Source: Thermoplasmata archaeon
GTDB lineage: Archaea; Thermoplasmatota; Thermoplasmata; Lutacidiplasmatales; UBA184
Reading direction: 5' to 3'
Assembly (NCBI GenBank): GCA_027365105.1
Contig: DAHXNZ010000001.1
Coordinates: 62,001-126,000 of the forward strand
Length of the DNA: 64,000 nucleotides
In this document: piece after piece, positions 9,133 through 18,949 of the stretch
Position numbering within the stretch: the first letter of the stretch is position 1
Layout of the letters: every line of letters starts with the position of its first letter
Translations under genes and position numbers: made by a program
The notes under the pieces: model-generated
Seen by the model: the letters and a program-made list of their open reading frames with translations, nothing else
Database searches by the model: none
What the model was told of the DNA's origin: nothing

Positions 9133-10120
9133 CTCCGAGGTTCCTCCGAGCCTGCGGCTGCGTCGCCTCCGGCGGACGGAGGATCTGAGGGCCTCGCTCC
9201 GGGAGACCCGCGTCGATCCCGAGCGGCTCGTCTATCCGGTCTTCGTCCGGCCGGGCGGCGGCACTCCCGACCCGATCGAGAGCCTGCCGGGAATCGACCG
9301 GTACCCGCTCGAGGGCCTCGGCGACCGGGCCCGGGGGTGGGCCCAGGACGGGGTGCGGGCGGTCCTCCTGTTCGGGGTGCCCCGGGTCAAGGACCCGGAG
9401 GGCTCGGATGCGGTCGACGATCGCGGCCTGATTCCCCAGGCGATCCGGTCGATCCGCCGCACGGTCCCGACGCTGCGGATCCTGACGGACGTCTGTCTGT
9501 GCGCCTACACCGACCACGGCCAGTGCGGGCTCCTGCGCGACGGGGAGGTCGACAATGACGCCACGGTGGAGCGGCTGGCCCGGATGGCCCTCGCCCACGC
9601 CCGGGCCGGCGCCGATATCGTCGCCCCGAGCGCGATGATGGACCACCAGGTCCGGGCGATCCGCACCGGCCTCGATCGCGCCGGATTCACCGCCACGGCG
9701 ATCCTGGCGTATGCGGCGAAGTTCGCGAGCGCGCTCTACGGCCCCTTCCGGGAGGCCGCCGGTTCGGCGCCGAAAGGCGGCGATCGGGCCAGCTACCAGC
9801 TTTCCCCCGCCAACGCCCGGGAGGCGCTCATGGAAATGGCGGCCGACGCGGCCGAAGGCGCCGACCTGCTGATGGTGAAGCCGGGGCTCCCGTACCTGGA
9901 CATCCTCGCGCGGGCCCGCCGGCGGTTCGACCATCCCCTCGTCGCCTACCAGGTGAGCGGGGAGTACGCGATGATCCGGGCCGCCGCCGCCCGGGGATGG
10001 ATCGACGAGGCCGCCGTGATCGACGAGAGCCTGCTGGCGATGCGCCGCGCCGGCGCCGACTGGATCATCACCTACTTCGCCCGGGAAGTGGCCGCCCGCG
10101 CCCGGGGGCTCCGTCCGTGA
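9119..10120 (+). CDS. hemB: delta-aminolevulinic acid dehydratase (porphobilinogen synthase)
   Basis: RLRRLRRTEDLRASLRETRV, DVCLCAYTDHGQCG, ILAYAAKFASALYGPFREAA, GADLLMVKPGLPYLDI. Confidence 0.96.
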   Translation: MSEADSEVPPSLRLRRLRRTEDLRASLRETRVDPERLVYPVFVRPGGGTPDPIESLPGIDRYPLEGLGDRARGWAQDGVRAVLLFGVPRVKDPEGSDAVDDRGLIPQAIRSIRRTVPTLRILTDVCLCAYTDHGQCGLLRDGEVDNDATVERLARMALAHARAGADIVAPSAMMDHQVRAIRTGLDRAGFTATAILAYAAKFASALYGPFREAAGSAPKGGDRASYQLSPANAREALMEMAADAAEGADLLMVKPGLPYLDILARARRRFDHPLVAYQVSGEYAMIRAAAARGWIDEAAVIDESLLAMRRAGADWIITYFAREVAARARGLRP

Positions 10121-10860
10121 GCGATCCGGCCCCCGATCCGCCCCGGGTGGTCTCGACCCAGGCGGAGGAGCTCCAGGATTTCGTCAAGTACACCTTCTTC
10201 CACCTGCGTCCCGAGTGGCGTCGGCTCGGCGACGCGACCCGCCGGGCGGGTCGGGAGGAGTTCGCGGACCGGCTCGACCACCCGGCGGCCGGCACGCTGG
10301 TGCGCACGTACTCCCTGGTGGGGCTCAAGGCCGACACCGAGATGCTGGTCTGGTCGATCTCCCCACGGATCGAAGGGATCCAGGAGCTCCACGCCCGGCT
10401 CCTCGGGACCAAGATGGGGGGGTACCTGGACACCGCCTACTCCTACCTCGGCCTCGGCCGCCGGAGCGAATACCTTGCCGGCCACACCCACACCGACGGG
10501 GAAGGGCGATCGTCCCGGCGTCGGCCGTTCGATCTCCCGTACCTCTTCGTCTACCCGTTCGTCAAGAAGCGGGAGTGGTACGGCCTCCCGTTCGAGACCC
10601 GACGCAAGATGATGGGGGAACACTTCCGGGTGGGCCACCGGTATCCCGGGGTCCAGATCCACACCGGCTACTCCTTCGGCCTCGACGACATGGAGTTCAT
10701 CCTGGCCTTCGAGGGCGACTCGCCGGCCGAGTTCCTGGAACTCGTGGCCGACCTTCGGCCCTCCGAGGCCAGCCGGTTCACCCAGCTGGAGACCCCCATC
10801 TTCACCTGCCGGCGTACCGACGCGCGAGAGATGCTGAGGCTCGCCGACGGCCTTCCATGA
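10117..10860 (+). CDS. hemQ: coproheme decarboxylase / chlorite dismutase-like (HemQ/ChdC)
   Basis: GTG start overlapping hemB stop; VKYTFFHLRPEW..., LLGTKMGGYLDTAYSYLGLGRRSEY, FVYPFVKKREWYGLPFETRRKMMGEHFRVGHRY. Confidence 0.9.
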   Translation: MSDPAPDPPRVVSTQAEELQDFVKYTFFHLRPEWRRLGDATRRAGREEFADRLDHPAAGTLVRTYSLVGLKADTEMLVWSISPRIEGIQELHARLLGTKMGGYLDTAYSYLGLGRRSEYLAGHTHTDGEGRSSRRRPFDLPYLFVYPFVKKREWYGLPFETRRKMMGEHFRVGHRYPGVQIHTGYSFGLDDMEFILAFEGDSPAEFLELVADLRPSEASRFTQLETPIFTCRRTDAREMLRLADGLP

Positions 10861-12164
10861 CCTTCGACTCGGCCGGGCCCCGCTCCCGGGCCCTCTTCCG
10901 TCGGGCAGAACGGGTCCTCGTCGGCGGCGTCGACAGCCCGGTCCGGTCGTTCGCCCAGGTCGGCGGGACCCCGCCCTTCATCGTCCGGGGCGAAGGGGCC
11001 TGGATCGTCGACGCCGACGGCCGCCGCTACCTCGACCTGGTCAACTCGTGGGGCGCGAACCTCCTGGGGCACGCTCCACCGGCGGTCGTGGCCGCCGTCC
11101 GGGCCGCGGCCGGAGACGGCCTCAGCTTCGGCGCGCCGACCGAGCGGGAGCACCGGCTCGCGGAACGGATCCGACGCGAAGTCCCGACGATGGAGCGGAT
11201 GCGGTTCGTGACCTCCGGAACCGAGGCGGTCATGAGCGCGATCCGCGTGGCCCGGGGCGCGACCGGACGGCGCCGGATCGTCAAGTTCGCAGGGGGCTAC
11301 CACGGCCACCTGGATGGACTCCTGGTGCGGGCGGGTTCCGGCGTCGCCTCGGCCGGCCGGGCGGCCTCCGGGGGGGTGAGCCCGGCCACGGCCCGGGAGA
11401 CTTCGGTCCTGCCCTACAACGACCCGGCGGCCGCGGAGCGGTTCTTCCGGCGCCACGGATCCGAGGTCGCGGCGGTGATCGTCGAGCCGATCGCCGGCAA
11501 CATGGGGCTCGTGCCCCCCCGCGACGGCTTCCTTCCGACGCTCGACCGGCTCTGCCATGGGGCCGGCGCGCTCCTCATCGCCGACGAGGTCATCACCGGC
11601 TTCCGCCTGAGGCGGGGGGCAATCCACCCGACGCTCGGGGCCCGGGCCGATCTCGTGACCCTCGGCAAGGTCATCGGGGCCGGACTTCCCGTCGGCGCGT
11701 ACGGCGGCCCCCGGCGCTGGATGGACCAGGTGGCTCCGCTCGGGCCGATCTACCAGGCCGGCACGCTCGCGGGGAACCCGGTCGCGATGGCCGCCGGCGA
11801 GGCGCTGCTCGCGGCCCGGACCGCCCGCACCTACCCGGCCCTGGATGCGGCCGGGGCGACGCTGGCGGGCCTTCTCGAGAGCGAGGCGGCTCGGGCCCGG
11901 GTGCCGGTCACCGTCCATCGCCGAGGATCGATGGTCGGCCTCTTCTTTACCCAGGGTCCGGTCACGGATTTCGCCAGCGCCCAGGCCGCCGATTCCGCCC
12001 GGTACGCCCGGTTCTTCCACGCCGCGCTGAGGGCCGGCATCTACCTGCCGCCCTCCCCCATGGAAACCCTCTTCGCCTCCACGGAGACCACGCCCGAGAT
12101 CCTCGAGCAGCAGCGCGTCGCCTTCCGCCGGGCCTTTGCCGCCGTGGCGGGGGAGAACGACTGA
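10857..12164 (+). CDS. hemL: glutamate-1-semialdehyde 2,1-aminomutase
   Basis: RVLVGGVDSPVRSFAQVGGTPPFIVRGEGAWIVDADGRRYLDLVNSWG; LITLGKVIGAGLPVGAYGG-like PLP lysine motif. Confidence 0.96.
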   Translation: MTFDSAGPRSRALFRRAERVLVGGVDSPVRSFAQVGGTPPFIVRGEGAWIVDADGRRYLDLVNSWGANLLGHAPPAVVAAVRAAAGDGLSFGAPTEREHRLAERIRREVPTMERMRFVTSGTEAVMSAIRVARGATGRRRIVKFAGGYHGHLDGLLVRAGSGVASAGRAASGGVSPATARETSVLPYNDPAAAERFFRRHGSEVAAVIVEPIAGNMGLVPPRDGFLPTLDRLCHGAGALLIADEVITGFRLRRGAIHPTLGARADLVTLGKVIGAGLPVGAYGGPRRWMDQVAPLGPIYQAGTLAGNPVAMAAGEALLAARTARTYPALDAAGATLAGLLESEAARARVPVTVHRRGSMVGLFFTQGPVTDFASAQAADSARYARFFHAALRAGIYLPPSPMETLFASTETTPEILEQQRVAFRRAFAAVAGEND

Positions 12165-13192
12165 TGCGGGATCGGATCCTGCGGGCCCTCCGGGGAGAAC
12201 CGGTCGACACCCGGCCGATCTGGCTGATGCGCCAGGCCGGCCGGTACCTACCGGGGTACCGGGCCCTTCGGGCCCGCCATGCGATCCTCGAGCTGGCCCG
12301 CACTCCCGAGCTGGCCGCCGAGGTGACCCTCGAGCCGGTCCGCCGGTTCGACGTCGACGCCGGTGTCGTTTTCGCCGACATTACGCTCCCGTTCGCCGGC
12401 CTCGGGATCGACTTCTCGATCGATCCCGGGGTCGGCCCAATCATTCCGACTCCGATCCGGAGCCGGGAGCAGGTCGACGCGCTCCCCCCCTTCGACCCGC
12501 AGGCATCGGTGCCGTTCGTCGGGGAGGCGATCCGGCGGTTCTGCGACGCCTCCGATCGCCCGCTGATCGGGTTCGCCGGAGCGCCGTTCACTCTCGCCGC
12601 CTACCTGGTCGAGGGGGGCCCCTCCCGGGAGTACGCGAACGTCAAGGGCTGGATGTACCGGGACCCGGAGGGATTCGGCCGGCTCCTGGACCGGCTGACC
12701 GAAATGACCGGGCAGTACCTGCGGATGCAGGCCGAGGCCGGCGCCTCGATCCTCCAACTCTTCGACACCTGGGCCGGAGTGCTCGGGCGGGCGAGCTACG
12801 AGCGGCACATCGCCCCCCGGCTGGTCCGGCTCTTCGAGCAGCTCGCGGAGCTCCGTCGGCCGACGATCTACTTCTCGACCGGATCGTCCCACCTGCTCGA
12901 TGCGATCGCCCGCCTCGGGGCGACCGCCGTCGGGGTCGACTGGAGGGAACCGCTCGGCTCGGTCCGGAGCCGGATCGGGCCCGGGCTCCCGCTGCAGGGC
13001 AACCTCGACCCGGGCGCCCTCCTCGGGAGCCAGGAGCTCCTCGAGGCGGAGGCCGCGCGGGTGCTCCGGGAGATCCCGGACGGAAGTTCGCACGTCTTCA
13101 ATTTAGGCCATGGGGTCCTCCCCGGGACCGATCCGGACCGGGTGGGACAGTTGGTCGACTTCGTGCACTCGGCCGGGGAGGCCCGACGGTGA
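12164..13192 (+). CDS. hemE: uroporphyrinogen decarboxylase
   Basis: TRPIWLMRQAGRYLPGYRALR; GFAGAPFTLAAYLVEGGPSREY; LQGNLDPGALLG; HVFNLGHGVLPGTDP. Confidence 0.96.
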   Translation: MRDRILRALRGEPVDTRPIWLMRQAGRYLPGYRALRARHAILELARTPELAAEVTLEPVRRFDVDAGVVFADITLPFAGLGIDFSIDPGVGPIIPTPIRSREQVDALPPFDPQASVPFVGEAIRRFCDASDRPLIGFAGAPFTLAAYLVEGGPSREYANVKGWMYRDPEGFGRLLDRLTEMTGQYLRMQAEAGASILQLFDTWAGVLGRASYERHIAPRLVRLFEQLAELRRPTIYFSTGSSHLLDAIARLGATAVGVDWREPLGSVRSRIGPGLPLQGNLDPGALLGSQELLEAEAARVLREIPDGSSHVFNLGHGVLPGTDPDRVGQLVDFVHSAGEARR

Positions 13193-14118
13193 GCGGCCGA
13201 ACGCCCCCGGACGCCGTGCTGCTGCTCGGCTATGGGAGCCCCCAGAGTGCGGAGGATCTGCCGGGGTATCTGGCGGAGGTCCTGCACGGGCGGACGCCGA
13301 GCCCCGAGATGGTGGCCGACTACGTCGCCCGGTACGCCCGGATCGGCGGCTCCCCGCAGCCCCGCATCCTGCGGTCGATCCGGGAGAAGCTCGAACGGCG
13401 TCTGGCGTCGGAGGGCCGGCCGCTGCCCGTCTACCTCGCCACGAAGCACTGGCACCCCAGCATCGCGGAGGTGCTGCCGCGCGCGGTTTCCGAGGGCCAC
13501 CGGTCGTTCGTCGCGGTGCCGGTCTCCCCCTATGCCTCGACCTGGATCACCGAGCCCTACCGGGCCGGAATTGCCGAGGGCCTCCGGGCGGTTCCCGCGG
13601 GGGTCCAGGTCGACCTCCAGGTCGGATGGCACCTCGACCCCGACTGGATCGGCTACTGGGCTGACGCCGTGCGCTCCGAGCTCGACCGCCTGAACGATCC
13701 GACCGCGTGGACCCACCTCTCTGCCCACAGCCTCCCTCAGCGGTTCCTCGACCGGGGCGACCCCTACCCCGGGCTCCTCGACGCGACCGCCCGGAAAATC
13801 GCCGACGCCGCGGGGCTCTCCCGCTGGTCGTTCAGCTTCCAGAGCCCGGGCAACACCACCGAACCGTGGCTGGGGCCGGCGATCGAGGATCAGATGCTGG
13901 CTGCCCGGGAGAAGGCGGGGGCCGGCCCCCAGCTGATCGCCTCGTTCGGCTTCGTCTTCGACCATCTCGAGGTGCTCTACGACCTCGACGTGGTGGTCCG
14001 GGAGTTCGCCCAGTCCCGGGGCCTCGACTACCATCGGGTCCCGATGCCCAACGACGACGACCGGGTCGTCGCGGCGCTGGCGCGTACGGCGGGGCGCGGG
14101 TTCCCGCCCCGCCCCTAG
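13189..14118 (+). CDS. hemH: ferrochelatase (probably coproporphyrin ferrochelatase, given adjacent hemQ)
   Basis: AVLLLGYGSPQSAEDLPGYLAEVL; SAHSLPQRFLDRGDPY; FSFQSPGNTTEPWLGP. Confidence 0.9.
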   Translation: MSGRTPPDAVLLLGYGSPQSAEDLPGYLAEVLHGRTPSPEMVADYVARYARIGGSPQPRILRSIREKLERRLASEGRPLPVYLATKHWHPSIAEVLPRAVSEGHRSFVAVPVSPYASTWITEPYRAGIAEGLRAVPAGVQVDLQVGWHLDPDWIGYWADAVRSELDRLNDPTAWTHLSAHSLPQRFLDRGDPYPGLLDATARKIADAAGLSRWSFSFQSPGNTTEPWLGPAIEDQMLAAREKAGAGPQLIASFGFVFDHLEVLYDLDVVVREFAQSRGLDYHRVPMPNDDDRVVAALARTAGRGFPPRP

Positions 14119-15839
14119 CGGTTCGGCGGCGGGGCCTCTTCGAGCGGTTCCGGGGAGGGGCTGTCGATCGCCGGAAGTTCGGCGATGCCCGAGAAGGTCT
14201 CGGGCAGCTCGGTCTGCCGGAGCCGGGCCGCTTGGAGGGGCGGGATCGACTCGATCTCCGGGTGGGATCGCCGCCAGCAGATCCGGGCGATCCGATCGAT
14301 CCAGGCCCCCCGGAGCCCGACGGAACCGGCGAGCGTCCGCACGTCGTCCTGGGAGAACTCTCCGAGGAGGGCCAGGACGAGGAAGTAGACCAGGAACCCC
14401 ATCCCGACCCCGAAGAGCAGCTGGTAGTAGCGGTTGATCGGGAGGACGTCGTTGATCTGGGAGATCGCGAAGAAGGAGGCGGCGGCACTCAGCCCGATCG
14501 TGCCGATCGGCCGGAGCCGGATCCGCACCGCCATGATGCTCCAGAGGAAGTAGGCGTTGATCGCGAGCGCCATGATCGACGAGGCGAAGACCGCGAGGGC
14601 CGCCGAGGTGAGGCCGTCGGACGCCGGAAGGACCGAGACCGGCGGCATCAGGAGGAAGGCGGTGCCGAAGAGGGCGGCGGTCTGAAACGCGGTGATATAG
14701 AGCTCGAGCCGTCGGTACCCGACGGCCGTGAGCGCCGTGAAGATGATCGTGCTGAGCGACGCCGGAATCACGCTCAGGACCAGGATCGCGAGCGGAGTGG
14801 CCCCGGAGAGATAGCTCGCATTCGCCAGGATATAGAGGAAATTGACGCGGTAGATCGCGAGCGCGAGGACGCCGGGCACGACGATCATGGCCGTGAAGCG
14901 CAGGGTCCGCCAGGTGCTGGCCCGCACCTGATCGTACGCCGCCTTCTTGTGGAGCCCGGAGAGGAGCGGGAAGAGCGGGGTCGACACGGCGGCCGCAAAG
15001 CTGAGGGCAAGGATGCGGAACCCGTTCGCCGCGTTGAAGATGTTGAGCTGCTCGACGCCGAGGATCCCGCTCACGATGAACGGGATCGAGTTCGTGACCA
15101 GGTAGGCGAGGGCGAGGCTCCCCATCAGCGGCCAGGCAAACCGGAACATCTCGACCGCTTCCGGCTTCCGGAACCGCTTCAACTTCGGCAGCAGGGCCGG
15201 CAGGCAGAACGCGGCCCCGGCGATCGCCCCGAGGGCGTAGGCGAACGTGATCCCCCCGATCGTCGGCAGGAGGAGCGCCGCGACGATCAGGAGCGGGGTG
15301 CGCACCAGCGACTCGATCAGCAGAGGCGACTGGGCCTTGACCGAGTTGCCCAGCGCGATGTGCATCTGATTGTAGACCGCCTCGACCGACCAGAGGAACG
15401 GCAGCAGCAGGAAGATCCCGAGGATGGTGAGGACCGGCCCGGTCGCCAGCTGGTGGCCGAAGATCGGGACGGGAGCGATCCCGAAGAGGATCGCGCTCGC
15501 CCCCCCGACCATGAGCAGCCGCAGGAGGAAGTACGTGCCGGTCGAGATCCGGGGATCCTTCCCGCGGGCGACGAAGTAGGTGTAGGCCGATCCGATCCTG
15601 AGGTCGGCGACCCCGTTGATCGAGGAGCCGATCAGAAGAAAGAGCTGGACCGTACCGAGCAGGGCCCGCCCGTCGTTGGAGATCCCGACGTACTTGTACA
15701 GAAAGAGGCTCGCGACGAACCCGATGAGCTGGGTCAGGACGCTGGCGATGAAGACCCCGGCCGAGTTGATCGTCAGCGAGTGCTGGGCCACCGGTACGGG
15801 ACCCTCCGATGCCTGGGCCCCGGGATCTGACCGCGCCAC
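14115..15839 (-). CDS. polysaccharide/lipid flippase-like (MATE/PST superfamily) membrane protein
   Basis: 574 aa with about 12-14 hydrophobic segments; N-terminal HSLTINSAGVFIASVLTQLIGFVASLFLYKYVG. Confidence 0.75.
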   Translation of the reverse strand: MARSDPGAQASEGPVPVAQHSLTINSAGVFIASVLTQLIGFVASLFLYKYVGISNDGRALLGTVQLFLLIGSSINGVADLRIGSAYTYFVARGKDPRISTGTYFLLRLLMVGGASAILFGIAPVPIFGHQLATGPVLTILGIFLLLPFLWSVEAVYNQMHIALGNSVKAQSPLLIESLVRTPLLIVAALLLPTIGGITFAYALGAIAGAAFCLPALLPKLKRFRKPEAVEMFRFAWPLMGSLALAYLVTNSIPFIVSGILGVEQLNIFNAANGFRILALSFAAAVSTPLFPLLSGLHKKAAYDQVRASTWRTLRFTAMIVVPGVLALAIYRVNFLYILANASYLSGATPLAILVLSVIPASLSTIIFTALTAVGYRRLELYITAFQTAALFGTAFLLMPPVSVLPASDGLTSAALAVFASSIMALAINAYFLWSIMAVRIRLRPIGTIGLSAAASFFAISQINDVLPINRYYQLLFGVGMGFLVYFLVLALLGEFSQDDVRTLAGSVGLRGAWIDRIARICWRRSHPEIESIPPLQAARLRQTELPETFSGIAELPAIDSPSPEPLEEAPPPNR

Positions 15840-15906
15840 GCCTGCCCGCCAACCCCACGCCGGGAGGCGGCCCCCTCTTCTTATCTCCGTCGTTGGAGGG
15901 CGCCGG

Positions 15907-16320
15907 TCAACCGACGGCTTGGGAGGTGGGGGGGTCGTCGCCGCCCGGCTCCCCTTCGAGAAGCTCGATCCAGACCCCGTCGGGATCGGAGAGGAAGGCG
16001 ATCCTCAGTGGGCCCTCCTTGAAGGGAGGGATCCGGAGTCTCGCCCCGAGAGCGGTCAGCCGGGGGATGAGGGCGTCCATCCCGCGAATCCGGAATCCGA
16101 GGTGATCGAGCTCGTCGCCTTCCCGGTACGGGGGGCTGTCGGGATAGAAGTTGAGCTCCAGGATCGCCCCCGACTCGGGATCCTTGAGCCACTGCCAGAC
16201 CCCGCCGGATGCCATCCGCCCGGTCGGTCCGACCGTCAGTCCGAGCCCCCGGGTGTAGAAGACCCGGGCCCGTTCGAGATCCCGCACCCGGATCCCGGTA
16301 TACTTCAGCATCGACCCCAC
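15907..16320 (-). CDS. VOC/glyoxalase-family protein
   Basis: LKYTGIRVRDLERARVFYTRGLGLTV...AILELNFYP...HLGFRIRGMDALI...AFLSDPDGVWIELLE. Confidence 0.9.
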   Translation of the reverse strand: MGSMLKYTGIRVRDLERARVFYTRGLGLTVGPTGRMASGGVWQWLKDPESGAILELNFYPDSPPYREGDELDHLGFRIRGMDALIPRLTALGARLRIPPFKEGPLRIAFLSDPDGVWIELLEGEPGGDDPPTSQAVG

Positions 16321-16411
16321 GAAGGGGACGTCTATTTCCCGTTTCCGCCCGGACTAGATCTGGACATCGCGCCGTTAGATTCATCTACTCGGCCCCTCCC
16401 CGTCCCTTCCC

Positions 16412-16999
16412 ATGGGATCGACGCTCCCGGCCCCGAACCACCGCCCCTTCCCCTGGCGGACGGCGTTCTTCGGGTTGGTGGCCGCTCTGGTCGTGCTCGT
16501 CCTCGTCAGCCAGGCCAGCGCGTTGGGATTCCAACCCGGATCGGTCTCCCAGACCGCCAACTGGTACCAGGTGAACTTTCCCGGCACTCCGGCGTTCCCG
16601 ACCTTCCCGACGGTCGCTCCGAAGCTGCCCGCCGCCGCGGCCACCACCTGCACCTCCGGAACGCAGACCGTCGCCAGCGGAAGCACCTCGACGTTTTACC
16701 TGAACGCGACCAGCCCGACGAGCACGGTCTGCGGGAGTTCCACGCTCAAGACATTCTATATCGACGTGGCGCTGACGACGAGCGCCAAGGCCGCGGCCGG
16801 AACCTACACCGTGACCTTCACGGGTCGCTACACCCCCTTCGGATCGACCTCGTCATCCCCGTATTCGGTCACCCTGACCCTCACGTGGACCTCCACGTTC
16901 ACCTCGTCCGCGAAGATCAACATCTACCTCGACTTCGGGGTCGCCAAGAACGCCGCCAGCGAACCCACGGTTTCCCTCGTCAACGCGCAGATCAGCTGA
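16412..16999 (+). CDS. secreted/membrane-anchored protein, paralogue 1 (SVSQ..WYQV...IYLDFG family)
   Basis: N-terminal hydrophobic signal, Ser/Thr-rich body, C-terminal INIYLDFG; paralogous to 17210..17827 and 20447..21037. Confidence 0.75.
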   Translation: MGSTLPAPNHRPFPWRTAFFGLVAALVVLVLVSQASALGFQPGSVSQTANWYQVNFPGTPAFPTFPTVAPKLPAAAATTCTSGTQTVASGSTSTFYLNATSPTSTVCGSSTLKTFYIDVALTTSAKAAAGTYTVTFTGRYTPFGSTSSSPYSVTLTLTWTSTFTSSAKINIYLDFGVAKNAASEPTVSLVNAQIS

Positions 17000-17180
17000 T
17001 CCCGCCGCGATCCTGAGCCGTCGCGTTTGGGAGGGGTTTCATGCCGTACAAGCATCCAACCCGGGGATGTACGCCCGGCGGCGCCCGGGCCCCTTGATCT
17101 CGGCCATGCTCAAGGCCCGGTCCCCGCCTCTACAGACCGGGCATCCGCATGGGAGGACGTCACACGGGACGAATATGTCT

Positions 17181-17187
17181 TTATACT
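17181..17187 (+). promoter_or_regulatory. TATA-box-like element, leaderless promoter for 17210
   Basis: tctttatactcg with TTATACT about 26 bp upstream of ATG 17210. Confidence 0.5.
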
Positions 17188-17209
17188 CGACGTGACCAAA
17201 ACAAAACCC

Positions 17210-17827
17210 ATGGCGGTTGCGCGGCACTCTCGGCAGAGGCTTCGGTTCCTCATGTGGGCCGTCCCGACGGTGGTGATCGTGACCGCGATGATCGGGACCG
17301 CGGTCGCCTCCGGCTTCGTCCCAATCTCCGTTTCTCAACTCGCGTCCTGGTACCAGGTCTCGACCCAGAATCCCTCCGATTGGCCGAACGCTCCCACCGT
17401 TCAATTGGCAACCAACAACATCACCGCAACGGGGAGCACATCCTGTACCGCTTTGTCCGGTGGAACGGTGGTTGGCTCCCCGTTCAGCGGCGGTAGTTTC
17501 TACTGGGTCTTCAATGCCACCCAGACAACCAGTAGCACCGGCACGACGGGGACCCACTGCTACCCGGGCGATTTCGCGGAGGAGTTCATTATTGTCTCCA
17601 ACAGCACCCTACCGGTCGCCCACACCGTCACCATCACCATCCTCGACGCGTACGCCCCCGGAGCGAGCCCCACCACCTACATCTCGGGCTCGACGGTCTT
17701 CTCTTTCGGCACCACCACGAATGCGCCCACCTTCACCTTGCACATCTACATCGACTTTGGGACCCAGGGCGCCAGCCCGCCTCTCAACGGCATCGCCACG
17801 CTGAGCGTGCTGCTGGATGAGCATTAG
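17210..17827 (+). CDS. secreted/membrane-anchored protein, paralogue 2
   Basis: MAVARHSRQRLRFLMWAVPTVVIVTAMIGTAVASGFVPISVSQLASWYQV...TLHIYIDFG. Confidence 0.75.
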   Translation: MAVARHSRQRLRFLMWAVPTVVIVTAMIGTAVASGFVPISVSQLASWYQVSTQNPSDWPNAPTVQLATNNITATGSTSCTALSGGTVVGSPFSGGSFYWVFNATQTTSSTGTTGTHCYPGDFAEEFIIVSNSTLPVAHTVTITILDAYAPGASPTTYISGSTVFSFGTTTNAPTFTLHIYIDFGTQGASPPLNGIATLSVLLDEH

Positions 17828-17891
17828 GGGTTAGGCGGGCGCCTGAACGACCGGGCCAGGCCTGCCGGTGGCGGAGACGAGATTCCCGAGT

Positions 17892-18645
17892 TCAATCGGC
17901 TGCCGGGGTCTCCTCGCCTTGAGCGTCGGGTCCTTCGCGACCGCCCGGACGGAGGTCGTACCGGGCCCACAGGATCACCAGGACCAGGAGGGCTCCGGCA
18001 GCCAGCAGCAGGATCCAACCCGGCCCGGGGCCCCACTGGGTCCCGACCCCTCCCGACTGGACGGAGCCCGCGAAGGAGGCCCAGGGCCCCGGCCCGCTCC
18101 CGGAGTTGGGGAAGGCCAGACGATCGGCGTTGACGTCCCGGGGAAGGAAGAAGAAGGTAAGCACCAGGGGTAGCAGCAGGGCCACCGCCCCGACGACGCC
18201 CGCGAACCACTCGCCCCGGTGGGCACGAGGGGAGTCGGAAGCCACCCGAACCCCATCGACCACCAGCGCCCCGCCCAGGGCGACGATTCCGGCCAACCAG
18301 AGGGAGGCCGACAGCAGCATGAGACTGCCGACATGCGGCATCCGCCCTGAACTGTAGGATTGCGTGAGAGAGGAGTTGATGCATTGGATCGGGCCGGAAC
18401 ACCGGGTACTGTTCTGGAAATTGTTCCCCAACAGGTAGTGCCAGGCCATGTGCTGGGAGATCGAACCGGCCGAGACCGAGGCCGTGATGGTATAGATCGG
18501 GAACACGAGGGCCAGCACGGCCATGACAATGGCCAGGATGTACCACGGCCCTCGGCCCCGTAGCCATCGATGGCCGAAGCTCCGCATCTCCTCGGGTCCC
18601 CGAAGACCCATGCGCTCGGACCTTATGCCTGTTCGGACAACGGCC
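17892..18645 (-). CDS. multi-TM membrane protein (unknown)
   Basis: Frame of ORF 17892..18770; about 4 hydrophobic segments (WYILAIVMAVLALVFPIYTI; LMLLSASLWLAGIVALGGALVV; FAGVVGAVALLLPLVLTFFFL; WILLLAAGALLVLVILWA). The start is uncertain. Confidence 0.6.
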
Positions 18646-18949
18646 ATCTCGGAACCCCGCCAGTCGCCGGGGTGGGCCAGAAGATCCTCCAGAGCATTGG
18701 CGAGCCCCGAACCGTGCTCGAAGGGTTCGCAGGGTCCCTGGCCTTCAACAGATCCCCCGGCCCGGTTCACTTCGGGCCCACCTTCTCACTCGGGCAGGGG
18801 GCTCCCAAGCTGTTAGGAGGAGCTGGATGGCGATCGTGAAAAGTCCCTGATTGTAGCGCCGACCCTCTAAGCAGGGTCCCCGCCGAAGGGAACCGGCGCG
18901 CCCCGAAAGGAGCCACGGTCGACGTGCCTACCGGCCTCTTTACCGTCGG

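Noticed and set aside
10668-12020. 450-aa minus-strand ORF antisense to hemL
   Set aside because: Opposite strand has unambiguous hemQ/hemL homology; composition is typical of shadow ORFs.
12868-15858. 996-aa minus ORF and 707-aa plus ORF (13707..15830)
   Set aside because: Shadow frames of hemH and the flippase; Arg/Asp/Gly-rich with no domain pattern.
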